A stretch of 64,000 bases of DNA from contig CAUJNA010003736.1 in assembly GCA_963377175.1 (NCBI GenBank), positions 200,399-264,398 of the forward strand. The letters are read 5' to 3'. The DNA is from Effrenium voratum. Taxonomy: Eukaryota > Sar > Dinophyceae > Suessiales > Symbiodiniaceae. Positions 43,518-55,043 of the stretch are shown one piece after another. Position numbers and translations under genes: made by a program. Below the pieces are notes generated by a model. That model worked only from the letters and a program-made list of their open reading frames with translations, had not been told where the DNA came from and ran no database searches. How positions within the stretch are numbered: position 1 is the stretch's first letter; each line of letters begins with the position of its first letter.

Positions 43518-44471
43518 GAACCTTCCAAACCCACCCCATTTTTAGTAGTTCCCGCATCTGCTTTTCGCTGAGGTTGTGAAGTCATGCCCTTCATCGTCTT
43601 CAACGCTGACGGGTTCTAGGTTTTGGGCTGTGGGTGGGCTGGGAGGGTTTTGTGGTTTTGGGGCTTTTGTGTGTTACTGTTACAGGGAGGGTTCAAACAA
43701 GACACTTTGAAGGCTCAAGTGGAGAAGGGTTGAGTTTTTAGGGTTGTGGGTCAGGGGTTGAAAACAAAGATTTCAGGAGTAGTGTGAGCCACTGCTTAAA
43801 CTAAACTTTGTGGGAGTGTCATTACCAATCCACCCCTTAAGAACTTGCAATGCAAATTCCCTCGCCCCTCACAACAACCCTAGCAACCCAACGACCCCAA
43901 CCCAACCCACGCCCAAAAACCACAGCAACTCACAAAACCCCAACCCTGAACCCCACTGCGTGCGCCTTGTATGTCAGAAGACACCACCCTCCTCTTCTTC
44001 AAGGTCTTTTGGGTCGGGTGGGTCAGGTGGTTTCTCTTACAAACCTAAACCGTTGTGTAAGGTTAAACTCTCACCATTTTTTTGTTTCAATGTTTAAGCC
44101 CAAACCCATTTTGAAGGCTCCCTTCTCACCAACCCCGTAAATCTCAACAAACACATTCCCATCAAAACAAGGGCAAAACCCACCATTTTTCAACTCCCTC
44201 AAAACCAACCAACATATAAACTTCAATGTTTTCAGTTTCAATCTCATCCCCAAACCCACATTTCAAGTTTGAGCCCCAACCCCAACCCAAACAACCCACC
44301 CAACCAAAACAACCATACCAACCGAACCTGTCCCTGAAAATAATTCTAATAATTTCATATTAATAGAACTATTTAGATATGAATATGTTTATTTACATAT
44401 CGCCGGTGTTTGTCGCTTCGCTCGTGCCTTCTTATATCACATTTCCTGAAAACACCGCCACATTCAATAAT

Positions 44472-44961
44472 TTATTTTCTTTTTTCTAGTATTGTTTCTT
44501 TGTTTTGGTGGTAATGCTCCCTACTTTTGTCACATATATGTTCTTTGTTCTTTTCAGAGTATTCCTTCCTCATATGTTGGTAATGTTCTTTATTATCCTC
44601 TTTCCACTCATTAAAAGTTCTTGCAGCAACACATCTATTAAACCAGTCAGTATTTTTAATGTAATAACCTTCTCTTTTAAGTAATTCTTCTCGACTTTCA
44701 CACGGGGTAGTTTTCTATTAATTCAGTCTTACAGTTTTCCACTCCATACTCATCAAACAATAAGCCACAAGTTGTTTTAGTGTTCCATTCCTCTGCTTTC
44801 TTATGATTTTGCCTATGTCTTGCAATTCTTTGACTTAAGTTTTCACAGGTGCTTCCAATGTAGCATTTGTTATAACCAATATCTGTTACTTGGTAAATCT
44901 TCGCCGCATTTCTATATTTACTGCTCTCCATAAATAACATAATGTATCTTCTCTTTAACAC
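44472..44961 (-). pseudogene. GIY-YIG endonuclease, frameshifted (copy C)
   Basis: The first 87 codons (44698-44961) and the frameshift are as in copies A and B. One base differs in the downstream frame (GTTCTTGCAG against GTTCTTCCAG). Confidence 0.75.
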
Positions 44962-47900
44962 AGTTTGTGATGACCATATAGTAATGAAGTAAAAGTATCA
45001 TAATAATATATTAAATTCTCATAATTACTGAGTGATTGTTTTACTTGAGACATTGAATATATTTGATGAGATTTACTCCTAATAAAATTATATGTTATTT
45101 CGTGTTTTTTGTTGTGATGCAGTGCTTCGTGGTAGTTCTGATAGGTCAGTTCCTTCTTCACCTTGTGCTTGACGACGCCTTTGGATTTCCTGTGTTCCTC
45201 ATTCTCGCCGTGGATTGTGAAAGCATAGGATTTAGGTTTCAACCCGATAAATCTAGTAATGATTTTTCCGTTGACTTCATCTTTGTACATTCCTAAGACC
45301 TTCTTATTTGTTGTGTCATGGCACGGATGTTCAACAGGATAATCGCTAAAATCCATATGTTGCTTGATACCTTGAAAATCCTTGTAGACATCATCAGTGA
45401 AGGTTTGGATTACATAGCTGTCAGTATCTGTATATATCAATTTGATGTTTTCGTTGTATTTCTTTTTCAACACACCATAGTAAAACTCATACATATGTAA
45501 TTTACTCAAATCCAACATTGTCATTCCTAAGAATATGGGTTTATCAAGTTTCAAAACCGACTTTGTTTTTTCCACTCCTACCATATTTTAATTAATGATA
45601 TTTTTTTTGAATGTAGGATTATTCACACACTTTTCATATCTAACATCATTATCTACCAATTCGAAATCCATATGCTTTCTCTTGTCTTCCATAGTTTTTC
45701 CATACACCGCGTTATTCATTAATTTAAACAAATCCTTCTCAAAGTCGCTCTTCGCTTCTTTCCTCTTACCAGTGTTGAAGTCAATCCACGGTTTCAACCA
45801 AGCCCTCTGTTGAAATTTTATTATCCTATGAACCTTGGTGAGTTTCATATCCATTTTTAGATAATACTGTAAAGTCTTGATATGAACAACATATTTTTCT
45901 TTATCTTTCAAATTTAATATTAACTTGCTGGTTTTCTCGTCCTTCGGTTCTTTGTTTCCATAGTAGATTTTGTAGATTTCCTTTTGATAGTCTGACAACA
46001 TATTAGCATTGACATTCATTATTTCCGGTGCTAGTGGATAGTCCGAATGGTAGTCATGTAGTGTTTCTGGATATTCCAAATCCACTTCAAGGATGAAACC
46101 ATACTCATCTTTTTCATCCCACTTTTCAATGTTAGGTGTTTTCTTTGTCCATTTGATGTTCTTTAAAGGCAATTTTTGAGACATCGCCAGACCATACAGA
46201 TTGTTAGCATCTAAGTAATTGATATAACTTGACGGTTTACTTTCATCAAAGGCTTCATCCATATACTTATTGTTAGCCACAGCCAGTTTATGACTGACCT
46301 GACACATACCTCCTCTCATTCCCTGTTCAACCATCTCATACATTTCTTTATCGTGTAACTGTTCAATTTCAACACCTGTTTTCAACAACATAGCTTCCCA
46401 AGCGAAGTTAGGAAGTGTATAATAGTGTGCGGGGTCCAAACCGTAGTATTCCATACATAAGTCTCTAAAGTTGTCAAAAACATCAGTCAATAATAAAACA
46501 TCGGTTCTCAAATACAAATCGTGATATTGTCCTAATGTTCTGATACCGAAGTGTTTCCAAACCTTTTGTGCCCTTTCATAATCTTTGTCGTTGACATGTT
46601 CCTCACTTAATTTACTGTAGAACGCTTCTTTTGGCGGTAAGTTTCTTTCAGTAAATCTGTCAAAACTATCAAACTAGTCATAAGGATAAATCCCCTTGTC
46701 AGTCAACAAGTCCAAATCTTCATCGGTTTTAACATATGGATTTCTAACACTGTATCTAAAATTGTTCTTCCAGTTCTCACGCCTTTTATCATCTTCATAC
46801 TTACTCAACTTTACCAACTTATCCAACGAAGACGATAAGAAGCTAAAACTGTCCTTGAAACAAAGGTTTTTAAAACCAAAGGTTATGAACTTCTCGCTGT
46901 TCTGTGCGATGCAATCGATTTTAGCATTCTTGCTCAGTTCGTGTGCCTTGTTGATGATTAAGTGAGCGTCATAGTTTTTAAGGTTATGAAGGAAGACTGG
47001 TATTTTATAATATCTCATACTAAAAGCAAGATTACAATCATCATGAGCACAACCTCTATATTTACCAGTAAAATGGCAATGGTCACGAACCTTCTTATCT
47101 CCTTCCTGAAAGCCCTTTCCACAAACGAAACACTTAGTGGCAGTGTCAAAATCTGTTTTATCGTCCTCAGTCATGATTTTCTCTTTCACTTCCTTCATTT
47201 TCTTTATGACATCCTGTCTGACTTCATTCATTTTCTCAACGAACTTATCCATACAATCTTCGCCTCTGTATAAATAGGGCTCACTGCTTCCAGTGATGGC
47301 ATTGACTACATTAATCATAAAACCACAAGGGCGATGATTTTGATACGATGTTGTTGTCGCTTTTGTCGATTTGCTTTTAACATCAATGGGCACTGTTAAA
47401 CATTCAAAGTCGGCATATATTACATAAGGTGCTTTCAGTTTCTTAAAATGGTTCTTAAATTCAATGGTAGCTCCTACCTCTGGCATTTCTATTTGTTGTC
47501 CTTCAACCGCTAGACAACCCTGTTGTTCGTGTTGTTTTAATAACTATTCTGACTTGAAACCGTGTGAGCACGTCCTACAATGATGTTTTTTCCTATTTGT
47601 TTTGTTGGTTTGGCTTCCCATCAACTTGTTATAGTTCTTGATGTAGACATAGTGCGAGTTGGCATTGTCTCCAGTCAGCTTTATTAAATCAATCTTTCGT
47701 TGTGCTTGGGGGTTGTTGCTTCTTTTGTATAATAAAGTTGTTTTACTATTGGCATCAGGATTGATGTAATAAACATTGACCGATATGTGTTTGTTCTGTT
47801 CTTCAAATTGTTCAATCTCATCATTGCCTACAGGAAAGTTTATATTGTCCCATTTAATAGACTTGTCACCTTTGGTGCCTTCCTTCGTCGGGTCATCAAC

Positions 47901-48557
47901 ATACTTTTTATAATGATACATATCACAGGGATGGTCTTTTTTGTATAGCTCGTAAAAACCACATTGAACAGAATATTTGAAACACAACTCATCATCGTTT
48001 TTAATATTGATACAAGCCCTTTTGTTCGCTACCCAGTCGGGCAATGGAATATAAGAAGAGCCACGGGTAGGATTGTATTTGTCATAACTTATCACCAACC
48101 TTCCAACTTTAAGAAGAACAAGACCGGATTGAATGAATTCGGCTATCTCAATTTGAACCTCTATGTCGTGGGCTATGTTGTTTAAAACACTGTTTATCTC
48201 TTCAGGGTTATGGACATTGTATCTCCTACTTGTCAGCCTTCGTCGTATCTCTTCGTTGTCAGTGTTCTTTAACGACAAATCCACTTCAACAATGATTTTC
48301 ATATTTGGGTTTCTGTTAAGGAATTCTACCATTCGTTGCTTCTGATATTTTAAGTATGATAAGCCTTTCATTCCTTTCAATCTTATATCACTAACCGAAT
48401 ATGTATTGGCGTAGCCTTTGAAGGCTTGCTGTTCATCTGTGATTTTGGATTTGAAACGCTTGACATAATCCTGTAAGGGTCTTCCTCGTGTTAGTTTGAT
48501 GAAGCTAGCCCCTTTCATAAAAAGACTATGTTTTCTGTAACCATCGCTTCTCGCCAC
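44955..48557 (-). pseudogene. Polinton-type DNA polymerase, broken (copy C)
   Basis: It shares TAG 47544-47546 and TAG 46674-46676 with copy A, and TAA 45588-45590 with both. It lacks the one-base deletion of copy A, so its N-terminal piece (337 codons, 47544-48557) runs into the first Cys finger. Single-residue differences include Asp for Gly (KMDMKL) and Asp for Glu (DVFDNF). Confidence 0.9.
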
Positions 48558-48732
48558 TTCCTTTAGTTAGTCTGGTATTCAACACCTTCGAAGCGGGTTT
48601 GTTCTTATTGTATCTGTAGGTCTTGTCTCCTATTTTGAGTTTTTGTGTTTGTTTCCCTTCTTTTTGTATTAGTTCGCCTTGTTGACTTTTTGCAATGAAA
48701 TCTATGATTTTTTCTTCTGACACTGACACCAT
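48526..48732 (-). CDS. 68-residue ORF overlapping the polymerase N-terminus (copy C)
   Basis: Identical to copies A and B; same uncertainty about its relation to the polymerase. Confidence 0.45.
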   Translation of the reverse strand: MVSVSEEKIIDFIAKSQQGELIQKEGKQTQKLKIGDKTYRYNKNKPASKVLNTRLTKGSGEKRWLQKT

Positions 48733-48893
48733 ATATCTATACTCTATATTATATATAGTAAATATTTCTTTAAGTAGTTTTGGGTAGGGGTTGCCTGTTG
48801 GAGAAACTGGGCTCTGGGTTGAAACTCAACGCATTAATCTTATTAATGAGTTTTAATAAGATTAATGATTTATCCTTTCATAAAGGGGGGCTT

Positions 48894-49874
48894 TTAGTTT
48901 TTATCGCATACATTGCTTTTCTTGTGTTTGGATAGGTTGGTCTTGCTTGATATCGTCCTTCCGCAGTCCTCGCAGGTATAAGGCTGTTTTAGGTTTTTGT
49001 TGTAGTAGTTCTGGTGGTAGGTCTTCTGGTCGTCCTTCCATCTCATTAGTTGGTCGTCGCTCTCGCTAACCTTCTCGCTCATTCTCTGTAAGACTAAGTC
49101 GTTTTCCGCTTTCATAAGTTCAACCATTGCATCAAATTCGTCATTTGTTATTCTCTGTTTTCTATTTCCATTAATGAAAATTCCTGTCATTTTTACTATA
49201 TTATCACGTTTTCTCTTTGACCAGAAAGAAACCCTCGGTTGTTCTTCTTCTTGTTCTCGCGATTGTTCTGATGAAGTGGATGACTTCTTACCTCGTTGGA
49301 ATAATTCAAACACACTCTTGTCTTCTCCGCCTAAGAATAAGTTTCTCAATGACTTTATTTCTCGACTTTCCTCTTTCTTCTCTTCCTCTTTCTCAGTTGA
49401 TGCTGACGATGATGATGTTAAATGAAGACTTTGTAAATCTTCCTGCTTTTCGTCTGACTGTTTTAAATCATTATCTTTTACACCTTCTGGTTCATCTTCT
49501 GACTTTCTATTTTCCTCACTCTTGTCTGTAATTACATCACTGAATTTTTCATCATCTAACTCCTTTGCTACATATCGCGTTGTTTGTGTATCTGCCTCAT
49601 TGTTTTCATACATCTGTGATGTTGGCGGTATTTCATCAAACATTTCTGGCGTCAATTCGTGCAATAAAACTTGTTTATCAGTTTGAACCCTAGCATTCAA
49701 CCGTAGTCTCCTGTCGTATATTGAAAGGTCACAATCAAAGTCTATATCGTTAATTGATGTGTCAAATGCCCGTCTTTCGGGGATGATTTCAATTTTCAAT
49801 CTGTGCATCATCGCTTCTTTCAGCATTTCATCAAAAGTTTTCCTTCTTCTTAATCCATAATATTTATCTGACAT
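48894..49874 (-). CDS. 326-residue acidic zinc-finger protein (copy C)
   Basis: Intact. A 3-bp deletion removes one Asp (DFDCDLS against DFDDCDLS) and keeps the frame. There is one Ala-for-Val change (DEFDAMVE). Confidence 0.7.
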   Translation of the reverse strand: MSDKYYGLRRRKTFDEMLKEAMMHRLKIEIIPERRAFDTSINDIDFDCDLSIYDRRLRLNARVQTDKQVLLHELTPEMFDEIPPTSQMYENNEADTQTTRYVAKELDDEKFSDVITDKSEENRKSEDEPEGVKDNDLKQSDEKQEDLQSLHLTSSSSASTEKEEEKKEESREIKSLRNLFLGGEDKSVFELFQRGKKSSTSSEQSREQEEEQPRVSFWSKRKRDNIVKMTGIFINGNRKQRITNDEFDAMVELMKAENDLVLQRMSEKVSESDDQLMRWKDDQKTYHQNYYNKNLKQPYTCEDCGRTISSKTNLSKHKKSNVCDKN

Positions 49875-49902
49875 ATTTAATTCTTATAGATTTTGTTTGT
49901 TT

Positions 49903-50868
49903 TTATTGTTGAGTTGATGAACTTGGTTTCTGTTTGAAGTATTTGTTATAAACGGTGTCCTTGTAATATGTTTCTAACCGAGCACGAATTCCTTTTCTTT
50001 CTGTTGTGCTTGCATTGTTATATTCATCTAATAATTCTTTGAACTCATCGTATTTATCAGCATTTATTACATTGAATTGATGTAGTTTTGAAATTATATT
50101 ATCCATCATAGTTCCCGGAGTTTTCGATAAATACACTGGCCACATCCATTTTATACTAGTTAAATATTTTTTGAAAATTTGTTCGTCATCAACTTCTTCG
50201 TTTTCGACATTTTGTAATTCCATCTCGTTCGCTTTTTCGTGCATTTCCATGATTTCCGTATCAGAAATTGTTGTTTGTTTATCATCATCATCATTGTCTT
50301 TACCCTTTTTCGCTGTTGCTGTTTCCTCTATGGGTTCTAAAGGTGGCAGTTCGTCATCTGATGTCATTGAATGAACTTCTACCCCTTCAGGTATTGAACT
50401 TGACGATGCTTTGTTGAAATCTTCGTGTATGCTTGGACTGAGTTTTTCCCTTTTTTCTCTGACTTGTCTATCTTGTTCTTCAAATGATGCTTGTATATCA
50501 TGTTCATACTCTTCATATTCTGTCAGTGGACTGTCTGGTGTGGAGAAAGCGGACTTTGAAGAAGACCGGCTGGTTATTCTAGACGACAATGCTGTTGTCT
50601 CTGCTTTTCTTAATTCCTCCTTTCTTTTCATCGTTTCCTGATTTAACAATCCTAAGCTGTCCTCGTTGTCCCACTGACTTCCATATTGGTTTAATCTGTA
50701 TCTCGTCGCCTTTCTATCTATTACATCTTCAATTGACGGGCGGTTTTCATCTTCTACTAATGTTTCTTTTAACAATTCATCATAAGAAGGTCTTAAGTGT
50801 AGCTGTGATTTTAATGAACCTATGGCATGTGGTTTGGTTGTATTCAGTCTATTTATTGATTTAATCAT
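49903..50868 (-). CDS. 321-residue acidic protein (copy C)
   Basis: Intact. Changes from copy A: Phe for Leu (HEDFNKA) and Lys for Asn (IFKKYLTS). Confidence 0.7.
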   Translation of the reverse strand: MIKSINRLNTTKPHAIGSLKSQLHLRPSYDELLKETLVEDENRPSIEDVIDRKATRYRLNQYGSQWDNEDSLGLLNQETMKRKEELRKAETTALSSRITSRSSSKSAFSTPDSPLTEYEEYEHDIQASFEEQDRQVREKREKLSPSIHEDFNKASSSSIPEGVEVHSMTSDDELPPLEPIEETATAKKGKDNDDDDKQTTISDTEIMEMHEKANEMELQNVENEEVDDEQIFKKYLTSIKWMWPVYLSKTPGTMMDNIISKLHQFNVINADKYDEFKELLDEYNNASTTERKGIRARLETYYKDTVYNKYFKQKPSSSTQQ

Positions 50869-50895
50869 AGTATATTAATTAATTTTGAAAATAAA

Positions 50896-51159
50896 TTAAT
50901 CCGACATATTCTTAATCATTTCTTCTAAATGTTTCTTTCTTGCTGTGAGTTGTTCTGTTGTCTGTATTCCATCTGGTGAGCGTGTGTTGTCCAACTCTCG
51001 TCTTATCTTGTCTAACTCCTTTCTATAACTTTCGGTTCTGTTGCTTTCAGCCAAATCATTTCTATACTTTATTAATGCTCCTTGTGATTGTTTCGCTTCC
51101 ATTGTTTCTTTTAATTGTTTAAAACAATTCTTTCTTGAAGCAGCACCCCCACAAATCAT
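50896..51159 (-). CDS. 87-residue coiled-coil protein (copy C)
   Basis: Protein identical to copies A and B. Confidence 0.6.
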   Translation of the reverse strand: MICGGAASRKNCFKQLKETMEAKQSQGALIKYRNDLAESNRTESYRKELDKIRRELDNTRSPDGIQTTEQLTARKKHLEEMIKNMSD

Positions 51160-51287
51160 TTGAGTCGTAGGAACGTTCTACTTGTGGAGCCCTTTTAAAT
51201 TCAACATTTCTATGACTTCTCATAAGCATAATTGTTATATATATAATAATTAGATTATTATTTAAAACATTGATAAAGTTAATTTAT

Positions 51288-51755
51288 TTATTTATCTGAT
51301 TTATCTTGTTTTTTCTTTTGTTTCAGTTCTTCATAATGTTGGGTTAATAGTTCTGTCGCTGTGGGTTTTTTCATGGTTTCTTTAATCACTTCTTGTTTAA
51401 TCTCATTCTTAATCTCTTCTTTCACTTCTGGCTGTATCTGTCTAATATTCTTTTGTGGATTAACTGGTAGTAATTCAGTAGGTGCCCCTTTACAATTTTT
51501 AGGATGTGAGTGTCTCAACCTTTTCAATGTCATCTTTTTAGAGCATTGTTCACATTCTACTAATTCAACTTCTTTTTTAGTTCTTGGTAATGCTTTCGCT
51601 TTTGCTTTTGGCTCAGGTTTGACTTCTTCTGGTTTAACTTCCTCTGGCATTGGTTCTTCATTAACTGTTTCATTTTGTTCAACAACTTCATTATTCATAG
51701 GTGTCTCGTCTGTTTTAGTTTCATTATTGACATCTACTACCTCAACACTTGTCAT
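51288..51755 (-). CDS. 155-residue zinc-finger protein (copy C)
   Basis: Intact and the same protein as copy A. The AT tracts upstream of its start are shorter here than in copy A. Confidence 0.65.
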   Translation of the reverse strand: MTSVEVVDVNNETKTDETPMNNEVVEQNETVNEEPMPEEVKPEEVKPEPKAKAKALPRTKKEVELVECEQCSKKMTLKRLRHSHPKNCKGAPTELLPVNPQKNIRQIQPEVKEEIKNEIKQEVIKETMKKPTATELLTQHYEELKQKKKQDKSDK

Positions 51756-51807
51756 AATATATATATATATATAGATTTTCCATATGGAAATTATATATAT
51801 ATATTAT

Positions 51808-52662
51808 TTAAATAATATCGCTTTTCACAAACAATAATGACAGGGATACATTTACTCCGTTTAAATTAATTTCATTTCCTAATGAATTAGACAACCAAAA
51901 GTCTAACTGCTTAAAACTTCTGTTAGATACATCCAAATAATCCAATGGATTTAATTCTGAGTCGAATATCAAACCTGCATGTGGTGCTGTGACTGGCACT
52001 TTCTTAACAACTGTACTATCGCCCGTCCTTAAATTTACTTGATTATAATTAGACAATTGAGAAGAATGAATATAAATATTTCTGATAGGTTGTAAATTGA
52101 TAAACCCTAATACATAAGGGTTGTTATACTGATAAACATTCATTTGATAATTTCCTAAAACTTCAATAACAGACTTTAAATCATTAGCATTAAACCTTCC
52201 AACCCAAATATAACTTTCATATATTATCTTCATTTGCTCATCAGTTAATACTGCAAATTGTCTATCGGCATAGTTTGAAGAAATCGCTTTTTTATTAGTT
52301 TTTACACTGTAAGTAACTTCATAAGTATTTGAGAAATTGACATTATCAACAATACCGTTAATTTTTGATTTTAATTCTGTTGCCAGTTCTGTGCCAGTAT
52401 AAACTCCTTCTGCTAGTGCAACAGCAATCCAATGGACATTAGTATTATCTTCATCTGGAACTAATGGGGAAGAATAAAAATATAGTATATTATTTAATCC
52501 TGACTGTATTGAATACCAAGAGTTAGGCAATGTTACTTCGTGAATGTAGCAATGAACACCGCTATCTGCTTGTAATGTTTCTGGTAATTCAACTCTAAAA
52601 TTAGATGATGTGCCACTAATCCTATGAGCACTGTCAATATAGACCTTCTTATATGTAAGCAT
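51808..52662 (-). CDS. Penton-like minor capsid protein (copy C)
   Basis: 284 residues, intact. It differs from copy A by Leu for Ser in NPYVLGFINL. The YIDSAHRISG start is conserved. Confidence 0.75.
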   Translation of the reverse strand: MLTYKKVYIDSAHRISGTSSNFRVELPETLQADSGVHCYIHEVTLPNSWYSIQSGLNNILYFYSSPLVPDEDNTNVHWIAVALAEGVYTGTELATELKSKINGIVDNVNFSNTYEVTYSVKTNKKAISSNYADRQFAVLTDEQMKIIYESYIWVGRFNANDLKSVIEVLGNYQMNVYQYNNPYVLGFINLQPIRNIYIHSSQLSNYNQVNLRTGDSTVVKKVPVTAPHAGLIFDSELNPLDYLDVSNRSFKQLDFWLSNSLGNEINLNGVNVSLSLLFVKSDII

Positions 52663-52787
52663 TATTAATTAATTGAGAAATTAATTTATAACTTTATTTA
52701 TATGTTGAATAATAAAAAGTTAATATATGAATTGAAGCATGGGAAACATAAACATTATCAACCTTATTAAAAAACAAAACTGATGTT

Positions 52788-53324
52788 ATGAAACAAACTG
52801 ACAAAATATTAAACGATTTTTATCCTAATTCTAATTTAACTGATGCACAAGGATTAAGTAAAGCATCTGGTAATGGTAAAGGTTTTTATATTGATGGTGA
52901 TAAAATGTATGTAGCAGGAACATTTGGAAAAGGAACGTTTGGAGGTGCTGTTAATGACATTCTGGCAGATGTAGGACTTCCATTTAAGATGACACAATAT
53001 TCACAACGATATAAAGACACATCAAAAGCATTGGATGAAAACAATGAAGTTAACCACCTTATAACACATAGTCTCGGTTCAAGTGTAGGGGCACAAATAA
53101 CAAAAGATTATCCTGCAAGATAATTAACTTTAACCACTTATGGAGCGCCGTTGATACCACGAAAGTCTAACATTACCGATGATTACATTAATTTTAGAAG
53201 TATCTTAGACCCTGTCAGTATTTTAGATAGGTCTGCTGTAACTGTTTATACTGGTTCATCAAATCCATTTACTAACCACGATTACATAACTGGATACGGA
53301 GACCAAGGAAAAGTGAACCTGTAA
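52788..53324 (+). pseudogene. Class 3 lipase-like gene, interrupted by TAA (copy C)
   Basis: The 111-codon first part equals copy A. TAA at 53121-53123, with the catalytic Asp/His part continuing in frame to 53324. Confidence 0.7.
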
Positions 53325-53354
53325 GTGAGATATTATAAAATCTCAATTATATTA

Positions 53355-53549
53355 ATGATACAACATAAGAAATATGACAATGAAACAACGGATGATATGA
53401 TTAAGAATGAAAATACAAAGTATAAGAACAGTTCATATGATGAAATTAGAGAATTAGTCTTGGAGAAAGAAAAAGGCAATAATCCAGTTGAAGACAAGTT
53501 TAAGAAAAACAAAGTTAAAATATTTAAAACATCAAAAGGATTACTCTAA
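53355..53549 (+). CDS. 64-residue charged ORF (copy C)
   Basis: Intact; same protein as copy B. Confidence 0.45.
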   Translation: MIQHKKYDNETTDDMIKNENTKYKNSSYDEIRELVLEKEKGNNPVEDKFKKNKVKIFKTSKGLL

Positions 53550-53698
53550 ATTATTTAATTTAAATTAATCTAATAGTATAAGTTAATTTAAATTATTTTC
53601 TATTTATCAATATACAAAAATGGTAGATACATTTAGTGCTGAAGATATTCTATTTGACAACCTCTCATTCAAATTAAATAAAGGAGCAAGTTATATAA

Positions 53699-54955
53699 AT
53701 GAGCGTCGTTGGTTCAAATATTTATAAACCTTCGTCTGGAAATCGTGTATTGAAAATCGCATTAAATGCCGAAGATAATAGTTGGTTAGACCCGCAGAGT
53801 GTAATGGTGTTTTTCAACGTTTCAAACAAGGAAACTACAAACAACAAACGCTTACGACCTCTGTCTCCTGCTTACTGCTTTTTGAGAAGGGCAAGATTAA
53901 TTGCTGGTAATCAACTTGTTGAAGACATTGACTATTACAATAGAAACCATCACATGATGAGTTGTTTGATGTCAAAGGGAGCAAGGGACAATGAAGACGC
54001 GCACAGTTTTGGATATAGATACGATGACGATTTAACACAACGTTTTGCTGACCCTACATCTGGGACTATTGGAAAAACTTATAATGCCGAAACAATCCCG
54101 GGCTTCACATCTGAAATGGTTGTTGGATTTAAAGCTATGCTTGGTTTATTTAACCAGTTTAAGTATATTCCATTAAAAGCGTGTCCTCTTGTTTTAGAAC
54201 TTGAACTTGTCAGTAATTTCACCGATTGTATTGTTCCACCTGATGTTTCTGGTGATTTCCCCGCCAGTGAGAGTGCACCTAACACACATCAAAGCACGAG
54301 CGGTGAATTCGAACTTAATAACTGCTTCCTTCAATGCGATGTAGTAAGTTTGGATAATGATTTACACAATAAATATGTTTCTCATCTACTTGATGGAAAA
54401 GAATTACCTATCACGTATAATACTTATATATGTCAGTCTAATTCTGTTGTTGGGCAAGCAACAATTAACACTGCTGTTGTTCGTTCTGTATCTAAACTCA
54501 CTGCCACATTTATCACCTTCTGTAAAGCAGACGCCACGGGAGGAGCAACTGAAGTTCATAAGGAATACAACAGGTTTTACCATCCCTCGACAAGAACAAC
54601 CTTTTCTACTCACGGAAACTATAACCCTGACAATGACTTAGAATTTCAACTTCAATTAGGTTCAAAATTATTTCCTGAGTATCCTTGTAAAAGCAGAACA
54701 CAAGCGTTCTATTATTTGCGAAAGGCATTGAATTTACCTTTATTTCATCAACATCATTTATCTATTGAATTTAACCAGTATAAAACCGACAAGTTCATCT
54801 TTGCTATGAATATGGAGAAGGTTCCAGACAGCAGTTATACTGGAATTAACACAAAAGCCGGGCAGCAGCTTCTAATTCGTTGCAAACCTAGTGGAAATAT
54901 GGATGCCAGACACGATTTACATAACATTAGTATCAGAACAAATACTTTCCATTAG
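53699..54955 (+). CDS. Major capsid protein (hexon-like), copy C
   Basis: 418 residues, open. It has His for Gln in NEDAHSFGY and otherwise equals copy B. The out-of-frame N-terminal segment is at 53620-53727. Confidence 0.8.
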   Translation: MSVVGSNIYKPSSGNRVLKIALNAEDNSWLDPQSVMVFFNVSNKETTNNKRLRPLSPAYCFLRRARLIAGNQLVEDIDYYNRNHHMMSCLMSKGARDNEDAHSFGYRYDDDLTQRFADPTSGTIGKTYNAETIPGFTSEMVVGFKAMLGLFNQFKYIPLKACPLVLELELVSNFTDCIVPPDVSGDFPASESAPNTHQSTSGEFELNNCFLQCDVVSLDNDLHNKYVSHLLDGKELPITYNTYICQSNSVVGQATINTAVVRSVSKLTATFITFCKADATGGATEVHKEYNRFYHPSTRTTFSTHGNYNPDNDLEFQLQLGSKLFPEYPCKSRTQAFYYLRKALNLPLFHQHHLSIEFNQYKTDKFIFAMNMEKVPDSSYTGINTKAGQQLLIRCKPSGNMDARHDLHNISIRTNTFH

Positions 54956-55043
54956 AGACGCCGGAGTTCAGATTTTGGATTAAAAATAAGCAAAAATGAT
55001 AATATTAAAAATAAATATTATCATGTTCTACTATTAATATACA

